Source: Streptomyces sp. NBC_01465
Lineage (GTDB): Bacteria; Actinomycetota; Actinomycetes; Streptomycetales; Streptomycetaceae
Direction: 5' to 3'
Length of the DNA stretch: 64,000 nucleotides
Assembly: GCF_036227325.1 (NCBI RefSeq)
Contig: NZ_CP109467.1
Location: 3,968,001 to 4,032,000 of the forward strand
Of this stretch, positions 1-7,910 are shown piece after piece (position 1 is the first letter of the stretch; each line of letters starts with the position of its first letter). The notes under the pieces are model-generated. The model worked only from the letters and a program-made list of their open reading frames with translations, was not told the DNA's origin and searched no databases. The translations under genes and the position numbers were made by a program.

Positions 1-62
1 CCCAAAACCCTCGTAGGTCAGATCTTCGCGCACCGAACCCACACCCGCACCCATACCCGTAC

Positions 63-638
63 TCACACCTGTGTCCGATGGAAATTGAGGAAGGACCGCG
101 AAGCGGTCGGCCCGCGCTGCCCCTGGTACCGCGACCCGTACCGCTCGCTGCCGTACGGGTGCTCGGCGGGCGACGACAGCCGGAACATGCACAGCTGCCC
201 GATCTTCATCCCCGGCCACAGCTTCATGGGAAGCGTCGCCACATTCGACAATTCAAGCGTCACATGCCCGGAGAACCCGGGATCGATAAATCCAGCAGTC
301 GAATGCGTAACGAGCCCGAGCCGCCCGAGACTCGACTTCCCTTCCAGCCGCGACGCAATGTCGTCGGGAAGCGAAATGACCTCATAGGTCGACGCGAGCA
401 CGAACTCACCGGGATGAAGGATGAACGCCTCATCCCCTTCCGGCTCGACCTCGCGCGTCAGGTCCTCCTGCTCGACGGCAGGATCGATGTGCGGATAGCG
501 GTGGTTCTCGAACACCCGGAAGAAGCGATCGAGACGCACATCAATGCTCGACGGCTGCACCATCGATTCGTCGTACGGATCGATGCGCACGCGCCCGGCG
601 TCGATCTCGGCCCGGATGTCCTTGTCTGAGAGAAGCAC
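63..638 (-). CDS. dcd: dCTP deaminase
   Basis: Cytosolic enzyme converting dCTP to dUTP and ammonia, feeding dTMP synthesis. The 191-residue product is full length for the bacterial family. It carries the GKSSLGRLG block near residue 112, the [12 protein letters not shown] block that follows, HVTLELSN (the region of the catalytic Glu) and the C-terminal GSRYQGQRG lid. The reading frame stays open far upstream, but the GTG giving V-L-L-S-D-K-D matches the family N-terminus and is taken as the start; no strong ribosome-binding site precedes it. The dcd next to tRNA-Gly arrangement is common in Streptomyces. Confidence 0.95.
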   Translation of the reverse strand: MLLSDKDIRAEIDAGRVRIDPYDESMVQPSSIDVRLDRFFRVFENHRYPHIDPAVEQEDLTREVEPEGDEAFILHPGEFVLASTYEVISLPDDIASRLEGKSSLGRLGLVTHSTAGFIDPGFSGHVTLELSNVATLPMKLWPGMKIGQLCMFRLSSPAEHPYGSERYGSRYQGQRGPTASRSFLNFHRTQV

Positions 639-718
639 GCCCCGAGGATACGCAGAGCGCGCGGCCCCGCCCCAATCGGACAGCCCGCGCGCCTGTACTC
701 CGCTTGCTCCGCCGGCCG

Positions 719-892
719 CTACCGCTGCTCCACAGCCACCGGCACGGCATGCCGCAACCGCGCACAGCGCGGACAGCGAATGAGCCGCCCAGGACCGAGC
801 CGGTCGGCCCCGAGCTGCTGCATCGGGAACGAGTTGGTACTGAAAACATGCCCTTCGGCACAGCGGACGACGGTGCGCTCCATCGGGTCCAT
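719..892 (-). CDS. small CxxG/CPRC zinc-ribbon-like protein
   Basis: A 57-residue protein not large enough for most gene finders. It has a CAEGHVF motif near residue 11 and CPRC near residue 40, four Cys/His-type positions that look like a treble-clef or zinc-ribbon metal site. The first of two in-frame ATGs is chosen because AAGGGA lies just upstream; the second ATG, three codons later, lies too far from that site. Similar short proteins recur beside dcd in Streptomyces as I recall. Function unknown. Confidence 0.65.
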   Translation of the reverse strand: MDPMERTVVRCAEGHVFSTNSFPMQQLGADRLGPGRLIRCPRCARLRHAVPVAVEQR

Positions 893-1113
893 CAAGTCCC
901 TTCCCCATCAAGCCTGGACGAGAAAACGCCACATTAAGGGATGAACAGGACACCAATCCAACCGGCACTCCGAAGCCCCACGCTACGCCTCAACTTCCTT
1001 CCCCCGCACCAAGATCCCCACCCCGAACAGCACGAAGGCCCCTGAGCGGATACGCCCGGGGCCGGCCATGAGGTAGAGTGAGCGACGATGCGACCCCCTC
1101 AGGGGCGCGCTGC

Positions 1114-1187
1114 GCGAGTGTAGTTTAATGGTAGAACATGAGCTTCCCAAGCTCAGAGCGCGGGTTCGATTCCCGTCACTCGCTCCA
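1114..1187 (+). tRNA. tRNA-Gly (CCC)
   Basis: A full cloverleaf can be drawn. The acceptor stem GCGAGTG pairs with CACTCGC, the D-arm is GTTT/GAAC, the anticodon stem TGAGC/GCTCA carries loop TTCCCAA (anticodon CCC), and the T-arm GCGGG/CCCGT carries loop TTCGATT. The discriminator is T and the 3' CCA is encoded. It reads glycine GGG codons. Confidence 0.97.
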
Positions 1188-1192
1188 TGACA

Positions 1193-1228
1193 AAGGCCCA
1201 GGTCATCGACCGGGGCCTTGTTTGTTGT
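1193..1228 (+). terminator. intrinsic terminator after tRNA-Gly
   Basis: AAGGCCC and GGGCCTT form a 7-bp stem a few bases after the tRNA CCA end, followed by the T-rich run GTTTGTTGT. It also sits at the end of the convergent minus-strand operon and may act in both directions. Confidence 0.7.
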
Positions 1229-1239
1229 CCGGGCCCCGG

Positions 1240-2598
1240 TCACGTCGGATGCTTCTCCTGCATGATCTCGGCCAGCAGGAACGCCAAGTCCAGGGACTGT
1301 CTGCGGTTCAGGCGTGGGTCGCAGGTCGACTCGTAGCGGTTTGCCAGGTCGTCGAAGACGATTTCTGTGCCACCGCCTACGCATTCGGTCACGTCGTCCC
1401 CCGTCAACTCCACGTGGATGCCGCCCGGGTGGCTGCCGAGTGCCCGGTGCACCTCGAAGAAGCCCTTGACCTCGTTCAGTACGTCGTCGAAGCGTCGTGT
1501 CTTGTGTCCGGACGGGGCCTCGAACGTGTTGCCGTGCATCGGGTCGCACACCCAGGCGACCGTCGTGCCTGAAGCTGTGACCTTCTCCACCAGGGCCGGG
1601 AGCACGTCCCTGACCTTTTCCGCGCCCATGCGGACGATGAAGGTGAGGCGGCCGGGCTCGCGGTCGGGGTCGAGTTTGTCGATCAGGGCCAGTGCTGTGT
1701 CGGCGGAGGTGGTCGGGCCCAGCTTCACCGCGATCGGGTTGCGGATCTTCGAGAAGTACTCGATGTGCGCGCCGTCGAGGTCCCTGGTGCGCTCACCGAT
1801 CCACACCAGGTGTCCCGAGGTGTTGTAGGGGGTGCCGGTGCGTGAATCGATGCGGGTCAGCGCGGCCTCGTAGTCGAGGATCAGGCCCTCGTGGGAGGCG
1901 AAGAACTCGACCGTGTGGAACTCGTCGGGGTCGACCCCGCAGGCGTTCATGAAGTGCAGCGCGCGGTCGATCTCCCTGGCGAGGATCTCGTAGCGTTCGC
2001 CGGCCGGGGAGTCGGCCACGAAGTCCTGGTTCCAGGTGTGCACCTGGCGCAGGTCCGCGTAGCCGCCCGCGGTGAACCCGCGGACCAGGTTGAGGGTCGC
2101 CGCCGACGCCTGGTACATCCGCTGCAGTCGTCTGGGGTCCGGTATTCGTGCTTCCGGTGTGAAGTCGAATCCGTTGACCGCATCGCCGCGGTACGCGGGA
2201 AGCGTCACCCCCTCGCGGGTCTCGGTGTTGCTCGAACGCGGCTTGGAGTACTGGCCTGCGATGCGGCCGACCTTGACCACCGGCACCGACGCCGCGTAGG
2301 TCAGTACGACTGCCATCTGCAGGAGCGTCTCCAGCTTGTTCCGGACCGCTTCGGCCGACGTGGCGGCGAACGTTTCCGCGCAGTCACCGCCCTGCAGCAG
2401 GAAGGCCTCGCCACGCGCCACTGCGGCCAGCCGGTCCTTGAGCAGGTCGCACTCGCCCGCGAACACCAGTGGCGGGTATGACGCCAACTCGTCCGTCACC
2501 GATCGCAGGGCCGGCGGGTCGGGCCATTGGGGCTGCTGCGCCGCCGGAAGGCCGCGCCATGAATCGAAGGAACTCTCCGAAGAATCCATCGGTGCCAC
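1240..2598 (-). CDS. class II 3-deoxy-7-phosphoheptulonate (DAHP) synthase
   Basis: Condenses phosphoenolpyruvate and erythrose 4-phosphate to DAHP, the first step of the shikimate pathway. The roughly 450-residue length and motifs are those of the plant/actinobacterial class II family: GGDCAETFA (metal-ligand Cys near residue 73), IAGQYSKPRSS, SHEGLILDYE, GERTRDLDGAH, KLGPTTS and CDPMHGNT. It is the last gene of the operon, 38-47 nt behind the MFS gene, so it is probably a pathway-dedicated copy that raises precursor supply. The start is either GTG (AAAGG four bases upstream, chosen here) or the ATG three codons later. A housekeeping copy elsewhere is expected but cannot be seen. Confidence 0.93.
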   Translation of the reverse strand: MAPMDSSESSFDSWRGLPAAQQPQWPDPPALRSVTDELASYPPLVFAGECDLLKDRLAAVARGEAFLLQGGDCAETFAATSAEAVRNKLETLLQMAVVLTYAASVPVVKVGRIAGQYSKPRSSNTETREGVTLPAYRGDAVNGFDFTPEARIPDPRRLQRMYQASAATLNLVRGFTAGGYADLRQVHTWNQDFVADSPAGERYEILAREIDRALHFMNACGVDPDEFHTVEFFASHEGLILDYEAALTRIDSRTGTPYNTSGHLVWIGERTRDLDGAHIEYFSKIRNPIAVKLGPTTSADTALALIDKLDPDREPGRLTFIVRMGAEKVRDVLPALVEKVTASGTTVAWVCDPMHGNTFEAPSGHKTRRFDDVLNEVKGFFEVHRALGSHPGGIHVELTGDDVTECVGGGTEIVFDDLANRYESTCDPRLNRRQSLDLAFLLAEIMQEKHPT

Positions 2599-2636
2599 AT
2601 TGCCTTTCGCATGGGCCGATCGCGGAAGTTGAGGGG

Positions 2637-3881
2637 CTACGCGGTGTCCGGCGACTGGGCCGGCTTCCGCTCCGTAAGGCTGAAGAGGAAGGCGGCCAGC
2701 GGGAATGCCGCGCCGAGTGTCACCACTCCCGGCCAGCCGTAGCGCGCGAAGACGATGCCCGCGCCGGCCGAGCCGATCGCACCTCCGACGAAGAAGGTCG
2801 CGATGTAGAGGGTGTTGAGGCGGCTGCGTTCGAGCGGGTTCAGGGCGTAGATGGCCCGCTGTCCGAGCACCAGCGTTGTCTGCACGGCGAGGTCGATGAA
2901 GAGCGCACCGAAGACGAGGGCCCACAGCTCCTTCTGCAGCAGGGTCACCGCGAAACTGCCGGCTGCCAGGAGGAACGCCGCGCCCGTCAGCCACCGTTCG
3001 TGGCCCTTGTCGCCGAGCCGGCCCGCCAGCGGGGCCATGAAGACCCCGAGTACGCCGGCGATCGCGAACACGCCGAGCTCCGTCGTCGAGAAGTCGAAGG
3101 GCGCGCGGGAGAGCAGGAACGTGATCCCCGTCCAGAAGACGCTGAACGTGCCGAACATGGCGGCCTGGTAGAAGGCCCGCCGGCGCAGGACCGGTTCACG
3201 GAGGTAGATGCGGCCCAGTGAGGTGATGAGGCTTCGGTAGGTTCCGACGGATTCCGGCTGACGGACGGGAAGCGACCGGCGGAGGATGACGACCATGACG
3301 GCGAGCAGTACCGCGGAGAAGATGTAGACCGCGCGCCAGCCCGCGATGCCGGAGATGATTCCGGCCACCACCCGGGCGAGCACGATCCCGGCCAGCAGGC
3401 CGCTCATCACTTGCCCGACCACTCGCCCGCGGGACTCCGGCTGAGCGAGATGGGCTGCGAAGGGCACGACGATCTGCGCCGCCACCGCTGTCAGTCCGAT
3501 CGCGAGCGCTGCGGCGAAGAATCCGGGCAGCGTCGTCATGGAGGCCGCTGCCAGCAGGGCCACGACGGCGACGGACATCACGACGGTGATCAGTCTGCGG
3601 TTCTCGATCAGGTCGCCGAGCGGTACGACCAGGACCAGTCCTGCGGCGTATCCGAGCTGTGTGACCGTGACCGCGACGCCCACGGAGGACTGGCCCACAT
3701 GGAAGGCCGACGCGATCGTGCCGATCAGCGGCTGCGCGTAGTAGAGGTTGGCGACGGACAGTCCGCACGCGGCGGCGAACACGACGATGAGGCTGGTCGA
3801 GACGCCGGTCTCTGTCGGCGGGGTTTCGGGCGCGGACTTCACGGCCGGATTCTCTCGCGCGGAAGTTGATGACTCAGACAT
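2637..3881 (-). CDS. MFS transporter, probable efflux carrier of the operon
   Basis: A 414-residue integral membrane protein with about 12 hydrophobic segments and the LYYAQPLIG element in the first helix typical of a bacterial drug/metabolite exporter group. A cytoplasmic motif-A-like loop (LGDLIENRR) follows the second helix. It lies between the flavin monooxygenase and DAHP synthase genes with 30-50 nt gaps, so it most likely exports the end product of the operon or gives self-protection. The ATG beginning M-S-E-S-S is chosen; an upstream in-frame GTG would add eight residues. The substrate is inferred from context only. Confidence 0.85.
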   Translation of the reverse strand: MSESSTSARENPAVKSAPETPPTETGVSTSLIVVFAAACGLSVANLYYAQPLIGTIASAFHVGQSSVGVAVTVTQLGYAAGLVLVVPLGDLIENRRLITVVMSVAVVALLAAASMTTLPGFFAAALAIGLTAVAAQIVVPFAAHLAQPESRGRVVGQVMSGLLAGIVLARVVAGIISGIAGWRAVYIFSAVLLAVMVVILRRSLPVRQPESVGTYRSLITSLGRIYLREPVLRRRAFYQAAMFGTFSVFWTGITFLLSRAPFDFSTTELGVFAIAGVLGVFMAPLAGRLGDKGHERWLTGAAFLLAAGSFAVTLLQKELWALVFGALFIDLAVQTTLVLGQRAIYALNPLERSRLNTLYIATFFVGGAIGSAGAGIVFARYGWPGVVTLGAAFPLAAFLFSLTERKPAQSPDTA

Positions 3882-3913
3882 GCGGTGTTCCGATCCCCTG
3901 GGCACGTTGGTGA

Positions 3914-5152
3914 TTAGACATACGGCGACGGCTCGATCTCGGCGTCCTGGTAGTTCGGTACGGCCAGGACTGCCAGCTCCTCGCTCGATATGACGTCGGA
4001 GAGACGCTCGAACGGCAGGCCAAGGGTTCTGCGGTCGACCTCGCGGACCATCAGGTCGACCACTCCCCTGCGGTCACCGAGAACGATGCTCGCGGTGTGG
4101 GCTCGCCGCTCCTCCTCGTAGCGATCCAGCGCCTGCTCCACCGGTATGTCCTCCGCCAGGTGCGATGCGAGTGACCTGGCGTCGAGCACGGCCTGGCCGC
4201 CGCCGTTGGATCCGAGGGGGACCAGGGGGTGCGCGGCGTCGCCCAGGAGCGTGATCCGGCCGCTGCTCCACCGGTCGAGCGGATCGCGGTCCATCATCGG
4301 AACCTCCAGCACCGGCCCCACGGACCTGCTCAACAGGTCCGGGATGTCGAGCCAGTCGAAATGCCAACGCGCGAACCGGTCCGCGAAATCCTCTGTCCTG
4401 CCGAGAGCGGTGACACCCGTCGGGTCGGACAGAGGTGTGTCGATCTCAACCACCCAGTTGACCAGGTTGTTGCCGCGCCCGTCGATGTCGCGCCGGATCG
4501 GATAGACGACGATCTTGCCCTCGGCGGGCAGTCCGGCCCGCACCATGCTCGCTCCCGAGAGGAAGTCGGGAAAGACGCTGGTCCCGCGCCACATGTTCGT
4601 ACCGGAGTAGCGCAGCGCCGGACCGTAGGGGAACAGTTCCCGGTAGACGACCGAGTGGATTCCGTCGCACCCGACCACGGCCGCGCCCTCGACGGTGGAG
4701 ACCTCCGTCCCGTGGGCGAACGTGGCCCAGGCGCGGTCGTCGAACTGCCCGGTGCCGACGCACCGCCATCCGGTGGAGACGCGGTCGGAACCGATCCTGC
4801 TGCGTACGGCGTCGAGGAGCACCGCGTGCAGATCCCCACGGTGGATGGAGAGTTGGGGGAAGACGTGACCAGCCGCCCGGCCGGCCGGCGAACGGTATAT
4901 CTCCTGGCCGTGCTGGTTGCAGAAGAGGAACTCCCCGGTCACCACCGCGTGCGACTCGAGCGCTTCGAGCAGTCCGAGGCCGTCCAGCACCTCGGTGGCG
5001 TACGGCTGGATGTTGATTCCCATGCCCAGCGGTTTGATCTCCGGCGCGGCTTCGAACACCCGGCACGGCACGCCGTGGGCGTGCAGTTCCAGGGCCAGGA
5101 CCAGGCCGCCGATCCCGGCACCGACGATGATCACGTCTTCGTTGGTCAGCAC
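3914..5152 (-). CDS. PhzS-like FAD-dependent aromatic monooxygenase
   Basis: A 412-residue class A flavoprotein monooxygenase. It has the N-terminal dinucleotide fold VGAGIGG (residues 10-16), an internal GCDGIHS (DG motif) and LLGDAAHPLVPLGSNGG (GD motif) near residue 300. The phrases PLGMGINIQP, SIHRGDLH and MWRGTSVF align by eye with PhzS, the enzyme that hydroxylates an aromatic acid at the carboxyl-bearing carbon with decarboxylation. In this operon the likely substrate is protocatechuate and the likely product hydroxyquinol (1,2,4-trihydroxybenzene); that step is inferred. Start GTG, preceded by GGGGACGG; no ATG is available in frame nearby. Confidence 0.88.
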   Translation of the reverse strand: MLTNEDVIIVGAGIGGLVLALELHAHGVPCRVFEAAPEIKPLGMGINIQPYATEVLDGLGLLEALESHAVVTGEFLFCNQHGQEIYRSPAGRAAGHVFPQLSIHRGDLHAVLLDAVRSRIGSDRVSTGWRCVGTGQFDDRAWATFAHGTEVSTVEGAAVVGCDGIHSVVYRELFPYGPALRYSGTNMWRGTSVFPDFLSGASMVRAGLPAEGKIVVYPIRRDIDGRGNNLVNWVVEIDTPLSDPTGVTALGRTEDFADRFARWHFDWLDIPDLLSRSVGPVLEVPMMDRDPLDRWSSGRITLLGDAAHPLVPLGSNGGGQAVLDARSLASHLAEDIPVEQALDRYEEERRAHTASIVLGDRRGVVDLMVREVDRRTLGLPFERLSDVISSEELAVLAVPNYQDAEIEPSPYV

Positions 5153-5184
5153 TTCCGTCCCCGTTTCATTTCCGTGGTACGACG

Positions 5185-6213
5185 TCAGAACTCGACGGGA
5201 TGGGGCGGGAGTTGGCCCTCCGCGTAGAGCTCCGGCAGGCCGGGGGTCATGTTCTCGATCACCAGCAACATGGCCCGCTTGGGGGCGTATCCCTTGTGGC
5301 GGATGTCGGCCGGCATGGCCGCGACGTCGCCCGGCCGCATCACCACGCGGCCGCAGGGGGCTCCGCCCTCCTTGTCCGCTATGTCCCAGTGGATCTCGTC
5401 GGTGAGCTGAATGAACCACTCGGGGCGGTCGTTGCCGTGGGTGATCCGGAGGCGGTCCTCCTCGCTGGACATGCACGTGATGCTGTCCTTGGTGACCGAG
5501 ACGACCGACGGGATCCAGCTGACGTCCGAGCGCGCGATGTGGTCGAACGCGTTGATGGCGTGCAGGCGGCCCTCGAAGCCGGGTTCGGGGAGAACGTCCG
5601 GCACATCGAGGTCGAGGTCGGCGAAGGCGCGGTTGATGTGCTGGCCCGCGGCCTCGCTGCGGACCGGGACGTCCCCTTCGAGGCCCAGCATCCGCTGGGG
5701 GATAGGGGTGAATCCGCGGTCGAGGTCGGCGGTCGAGGGTGCGCCCTTCGGGCCGAAGGGCGAGCCGGCCTCGCCCGGTTCGGCCATCGGGTCGTAGCCC
5801 TCGCTGACCCAGTCCGTGGCGATGGCCAGGAAGAGTGCGTGCGCCTCCGTGGAGCCGACGAGCTCGGAGTGTGCCGCCCCGGCGTCGCGGTGGGCCGGGC
5901 TGTACGTACCGGCGAACAGCTCGATCTTTCCGTAGTGGTTGAGGGTGCCGAAGACCTCGTCGAAGAAGACCCAGCCGAAGAAGAAGTCCTGGCCCATGGT
6001 GCGGACCAGTACGTGCAGGAACTGGCCTATTTCCATGAGATGGCTGCCGGTCGGCCAGGTGATGCGGACGAAGTACTCGTCCCGGCTGAAGCGGAACTCG
6101 CCGAGCTCGAAGGTGCGGTAGCCGAATTCGGCGGGTTCGCCGACGACCAGGGCCGCTGCCGCGTCGGGTGCGGGGTCGAGTGCGGGGTCGGTCGGCAACA
6201 GGGTTTCAGTCAT
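5185..6213 (-). CDS. cupin dioxygenase, large subunit (hydroquinone/hydroxyquinol 1,2-dioxygenase type)
   Basis: A 342-residue protein. Its length and its pairing with a 165-residue cupin upstream match the two-subunit Fe(II) hydroquinone 1,2-dioxygenases (HapD about 38 kDa with HapC about 18 kDa). The C-terminal half carries cupin features: a Glu/His-rich strand (EWFIQLTDEIHWDI), GRVVMRPGDVAAMPADI and RHKGYAPKR. The first half has FFFGWVFFDEVFG and a His-rich stretch. It would open a para-dihydroxylated aromatic ring using O2. GAGGGAG lies eight bases before the ATG. The family assignment rests on subunit sizes, motifs and context. Confidence 0.75.
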   Translation of the reverse strand: MTETLLPTDPALDPAPDAAAALVVGEPAEFGYRTFELGEFRFSRDEYFVRITWPTGSHLMEIGQFLHVLVRTMGQDFFFGWVFFDEVFGTLNHYGKIELFAGTYSPAHRDAGAAHSELVGSTEAHALFLAIATDWVSEGYDPMAEPGEAGSPFGPKGAPSTADLDRGFTPIPQRMLGLEGDVPVRSEAAGQHINRAFADLDLDVPDVLPEPGFEGRLHAINAFDHIARSDVSWIPSVVSVTKDSITCMSSEEDRLRITHGNDRPEWFIQLTDEIHWDIADKEGGAPCGRVVMRPGDVAAMPADIRHKGYAPKRAMLLVIENMTPGLPELYAEGQLPPHPVEF

Positions 6214-6254
6214 GGATCGAACTCCCTCGTGTGGGTGGGGCGGATGCGGGGGAC

Positions 6255-6752
6255 TCAGACGGCCTGGCAGATCTCGGCCCAGCGTTCCTGGGTGAGTTCG
6301 CCGGCGATGGTCTGCAGGATGACGAGAGCCGCCGGGTCCGCCGAGAACCGGTAGGCGGCGCCTGCCGGCAGCAGCACCAGGTGCCCGTGGCGGGCGCGGA
6401 CGGTACCCATCCGCGGGCCCACCGGGTCGGCATCGAGGCGTATCGCGCCGAGGTGGCCTGCGGGCGGTATCGCGTCGGCCGCCGCCTCGACGAAGACGAT
6501 CTCGACCTCGCCGTCCATGACGAGCGCGAACTCGTCGTGTGCGGCGGCGAACCACGGGCCGGTCCGCTCCACCTTCATCACTTCGGTGACGTACTCCATG
6601 CTCTTGGTCACGGCGATGCGCTCGAAGGCCCCGAACCGGTTTCCGACGTCGTACACATTGCTGAACGCATAGCGCTTCGGGTCATCGCCGAAAAGCTCTG
6701 CCGAGCCTTTCTGGTAGTCCTTCAGAGAGGCCGTACGGGTGCGGTAGGTCAT
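6255..6752 (-). CDS. cupin protein, small subunit of a two-component ring-cleavage dioxygenase
   Basis: A single-domain cupin of 165 residues. It has HDEFALVMDGEVEIVF followed by a second strand with the GHLVLLPAGAAYRF pattern, a cupin core that may have weak metal ligands. Size and position directly before the large-subunit gene match the small alpha-subunit (HapC-like) of hydroquinone 1,2-dioxygenase. The gene begins 19 nt after the dehydratase stop, with GGGAATGCC before the ATG. It could instead be a stand-alone cupin of unknown role, but the pairing argues for a heteromeric enzyme. Confidence 0.75.
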   Translation of the reverse strand: MTYRTRTASLKDYQKGSAELFGDDPKRYAFSNVYDVGNRFGAFERIAVTKSMEYVTEVMKVERTGPWFAAAHDEFALVMDGEVEIVFVEAAADAIPPAGHLGAIRLDADPVGPRMGTVRARHGHLVLLPAGAAYRFSADPAALVILQTIAGELTQERWAEICQAV

Positions 6753-6771
6753 GGCATTCCCATCTTCTGCG

Positions 6772-7623
6772 CTAGGAGGCGAGGCGTTCTGGAGTGGTCG
6801 TGGCAGCCAGGGTCCGGCGAGTGGAGTATTCGAGTGCGCAGAGCGACCGGAATCCGCGCGCGGCCACTGCCGCCGGATTCTCGGTATTGGCCTGGTCGCT
6901 GAAGACTTCGAGCGACAGCAGGCCCCGATAGCCGTTTCTCATCGGCCTGCGGAGAAAGCCCTCGAGGTCGAACGAGCCCTCGCCCGGAAGGCATCGGTGG
7001 TGCCGGCTCCATTGGATGATGTCGCACGACATGAACGGTGCGTCCGCGACCTGTATGAGGGCTATGCGGTCCGCCGGAATGCTGTCCAGGAGCGACAGTT
7101 CGTCGTCGAGCGCCAGCGAATGGAACGTGTCCAGTACGAGCCCGAAGTTGGGTCGGTCCACCTGGTCGACGATGCGCCAGGCGTGCCGGTACAAGTGGGC
7201 GAACTTCCCCCACGACAGCGCCTCGTAGCCGATCTTGATCCCGGCTTCGGCGGCCACGTCGGCCAGGATGCGGAGGTCCGCTACCCGGACGTCCTCGTCG
7301 CCCACCGCGTCGCCGGCCACGGTGCTGCACACCAGCAGCAACTCGGCGCCGAGTGCACGGGCCGTCCGCAACATCTCCTGCGCTCTTTCGAGGTGATGCC
7401 CGAATTCGCCGCGGGGCCGTCCTTCGAAATCACGGAACGGTTGATAGACGCTGATGCGGATCCCGTACGTGTCCGCCAGTTTCCTGATGTCCTCGGGCGG
7501 GCCGTCGAAGCTCTCGAGATCGCTCTGGGCCAGCTCGATGGTCTGGAATCCGGCGGCCGCGATGGCATCGAACTTCTCCGGCAGCGTGCCACCCAACGTC
7601 ATGGTGGCGATCGATCGGATCAT
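6772..7623 (-). CDS. 3-dehydroshikimate dehydratase (QuiC1-like, TIM barrel)
   Basis: Converts 3-dehydroshikimate to protocatechuate. The 283 residues follow the N-terminal domain of Pseudomonas QuiC1 closely: R-S-I-A-T near the start, GTLPEKFDAIAAAGF, QPFRDFEGRPRG, LVLDTFHSL. The four divalent-metal ligands fall at E134, D165, Q191 and E239, the same numbering I recall for QuiC1. The C-terminal HPPD-like domain of QuiC1 is absent. It is the first gene of the operon. GAGGGGAAG lies upstream; the ATG is chosen, though a GTG immediately before it is possible. Product protocatechuate is well supported by family. Confidence 0.9.
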   Translation of the reverse strand: MIRSIATMTLGGTLPEKFDAIAAAGFQTIELAQSDLESFDGPPEDIRKLADTYGIRISVYQPFRDFEGRPRGEFGHHLERAQEMLRTARALGAELLLVCSTVAGDAVGDEDVRVADLRILADVAAEAGIKIGYEALSWGKFAHLYRHAWRIVDQVDRPNFGLVLDTFHSLALDDELSLLDSIPADRIALIQVADAPFMSCDIIQWSRHHRCLPGEGSFDLEGFLRRPMRNGYRGLLSLEVFSDQANTENPAAVAARGFRSLCALEYSTRRTLAATTTPERLAS

Positions 7624-7786
7624 CACGCTCTTCCCCTCGTTCGTGGTGGTCTTTGCGAGGCCGGAGGACTGTGAGATGTCAACTACCGGAAACGGTGATG
7701 CTTTTGGACGCCGAGTGCGGTCGGCTGCGCCGTCCCCCATACCCCCCAAGGCTGCAGCGTTTACTGGCCTCGGCGACAAGTATGCT

Positions 7787-7815
7787 GGCACCCCATTGTG
7801 CCGCAAGCGCTTTGT
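7787..7815. promoter_or_regulatory. divergent promoter region with two candidate operators
   Basis: Between the dehydratase and the divergent oxidoreductase gene lies GGCAC-N6-GTGCC, immediately followed by CAAGCGCTTTG. The latter contains the palindrome AAGCGCTT typical of LacI-family operators. No regulator gene is adjacent, so a distant repressor would be needed. The sites are seen directly; their function is inferred. Confidence 0.4.
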
Positions 7816-7910
7816 GATGCACGCCACTCGGGGCCACCGATGTGTTCACGTACCCGTAACAGCGGGTTCCCCGGCGGGAGTTGGCGCTCGCGGCGGACGA
7901 GAGGACCACG

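Noticed and set aside
64..968. A longer N-terminus for dCTP deaminase or a fusion
   Set aside because: The extra 110 residues are low-complexity and antisense-like, and overlap another small gene; the GTG start gives the family N-terminus and length.
1188..7623. Integrated element at the tRNA-Gly gene
   Set aside because: I saw no integrase, excisionase or repeated tRNA 3' end, so an element is not supported, though lateral gain of the operon remains possible.
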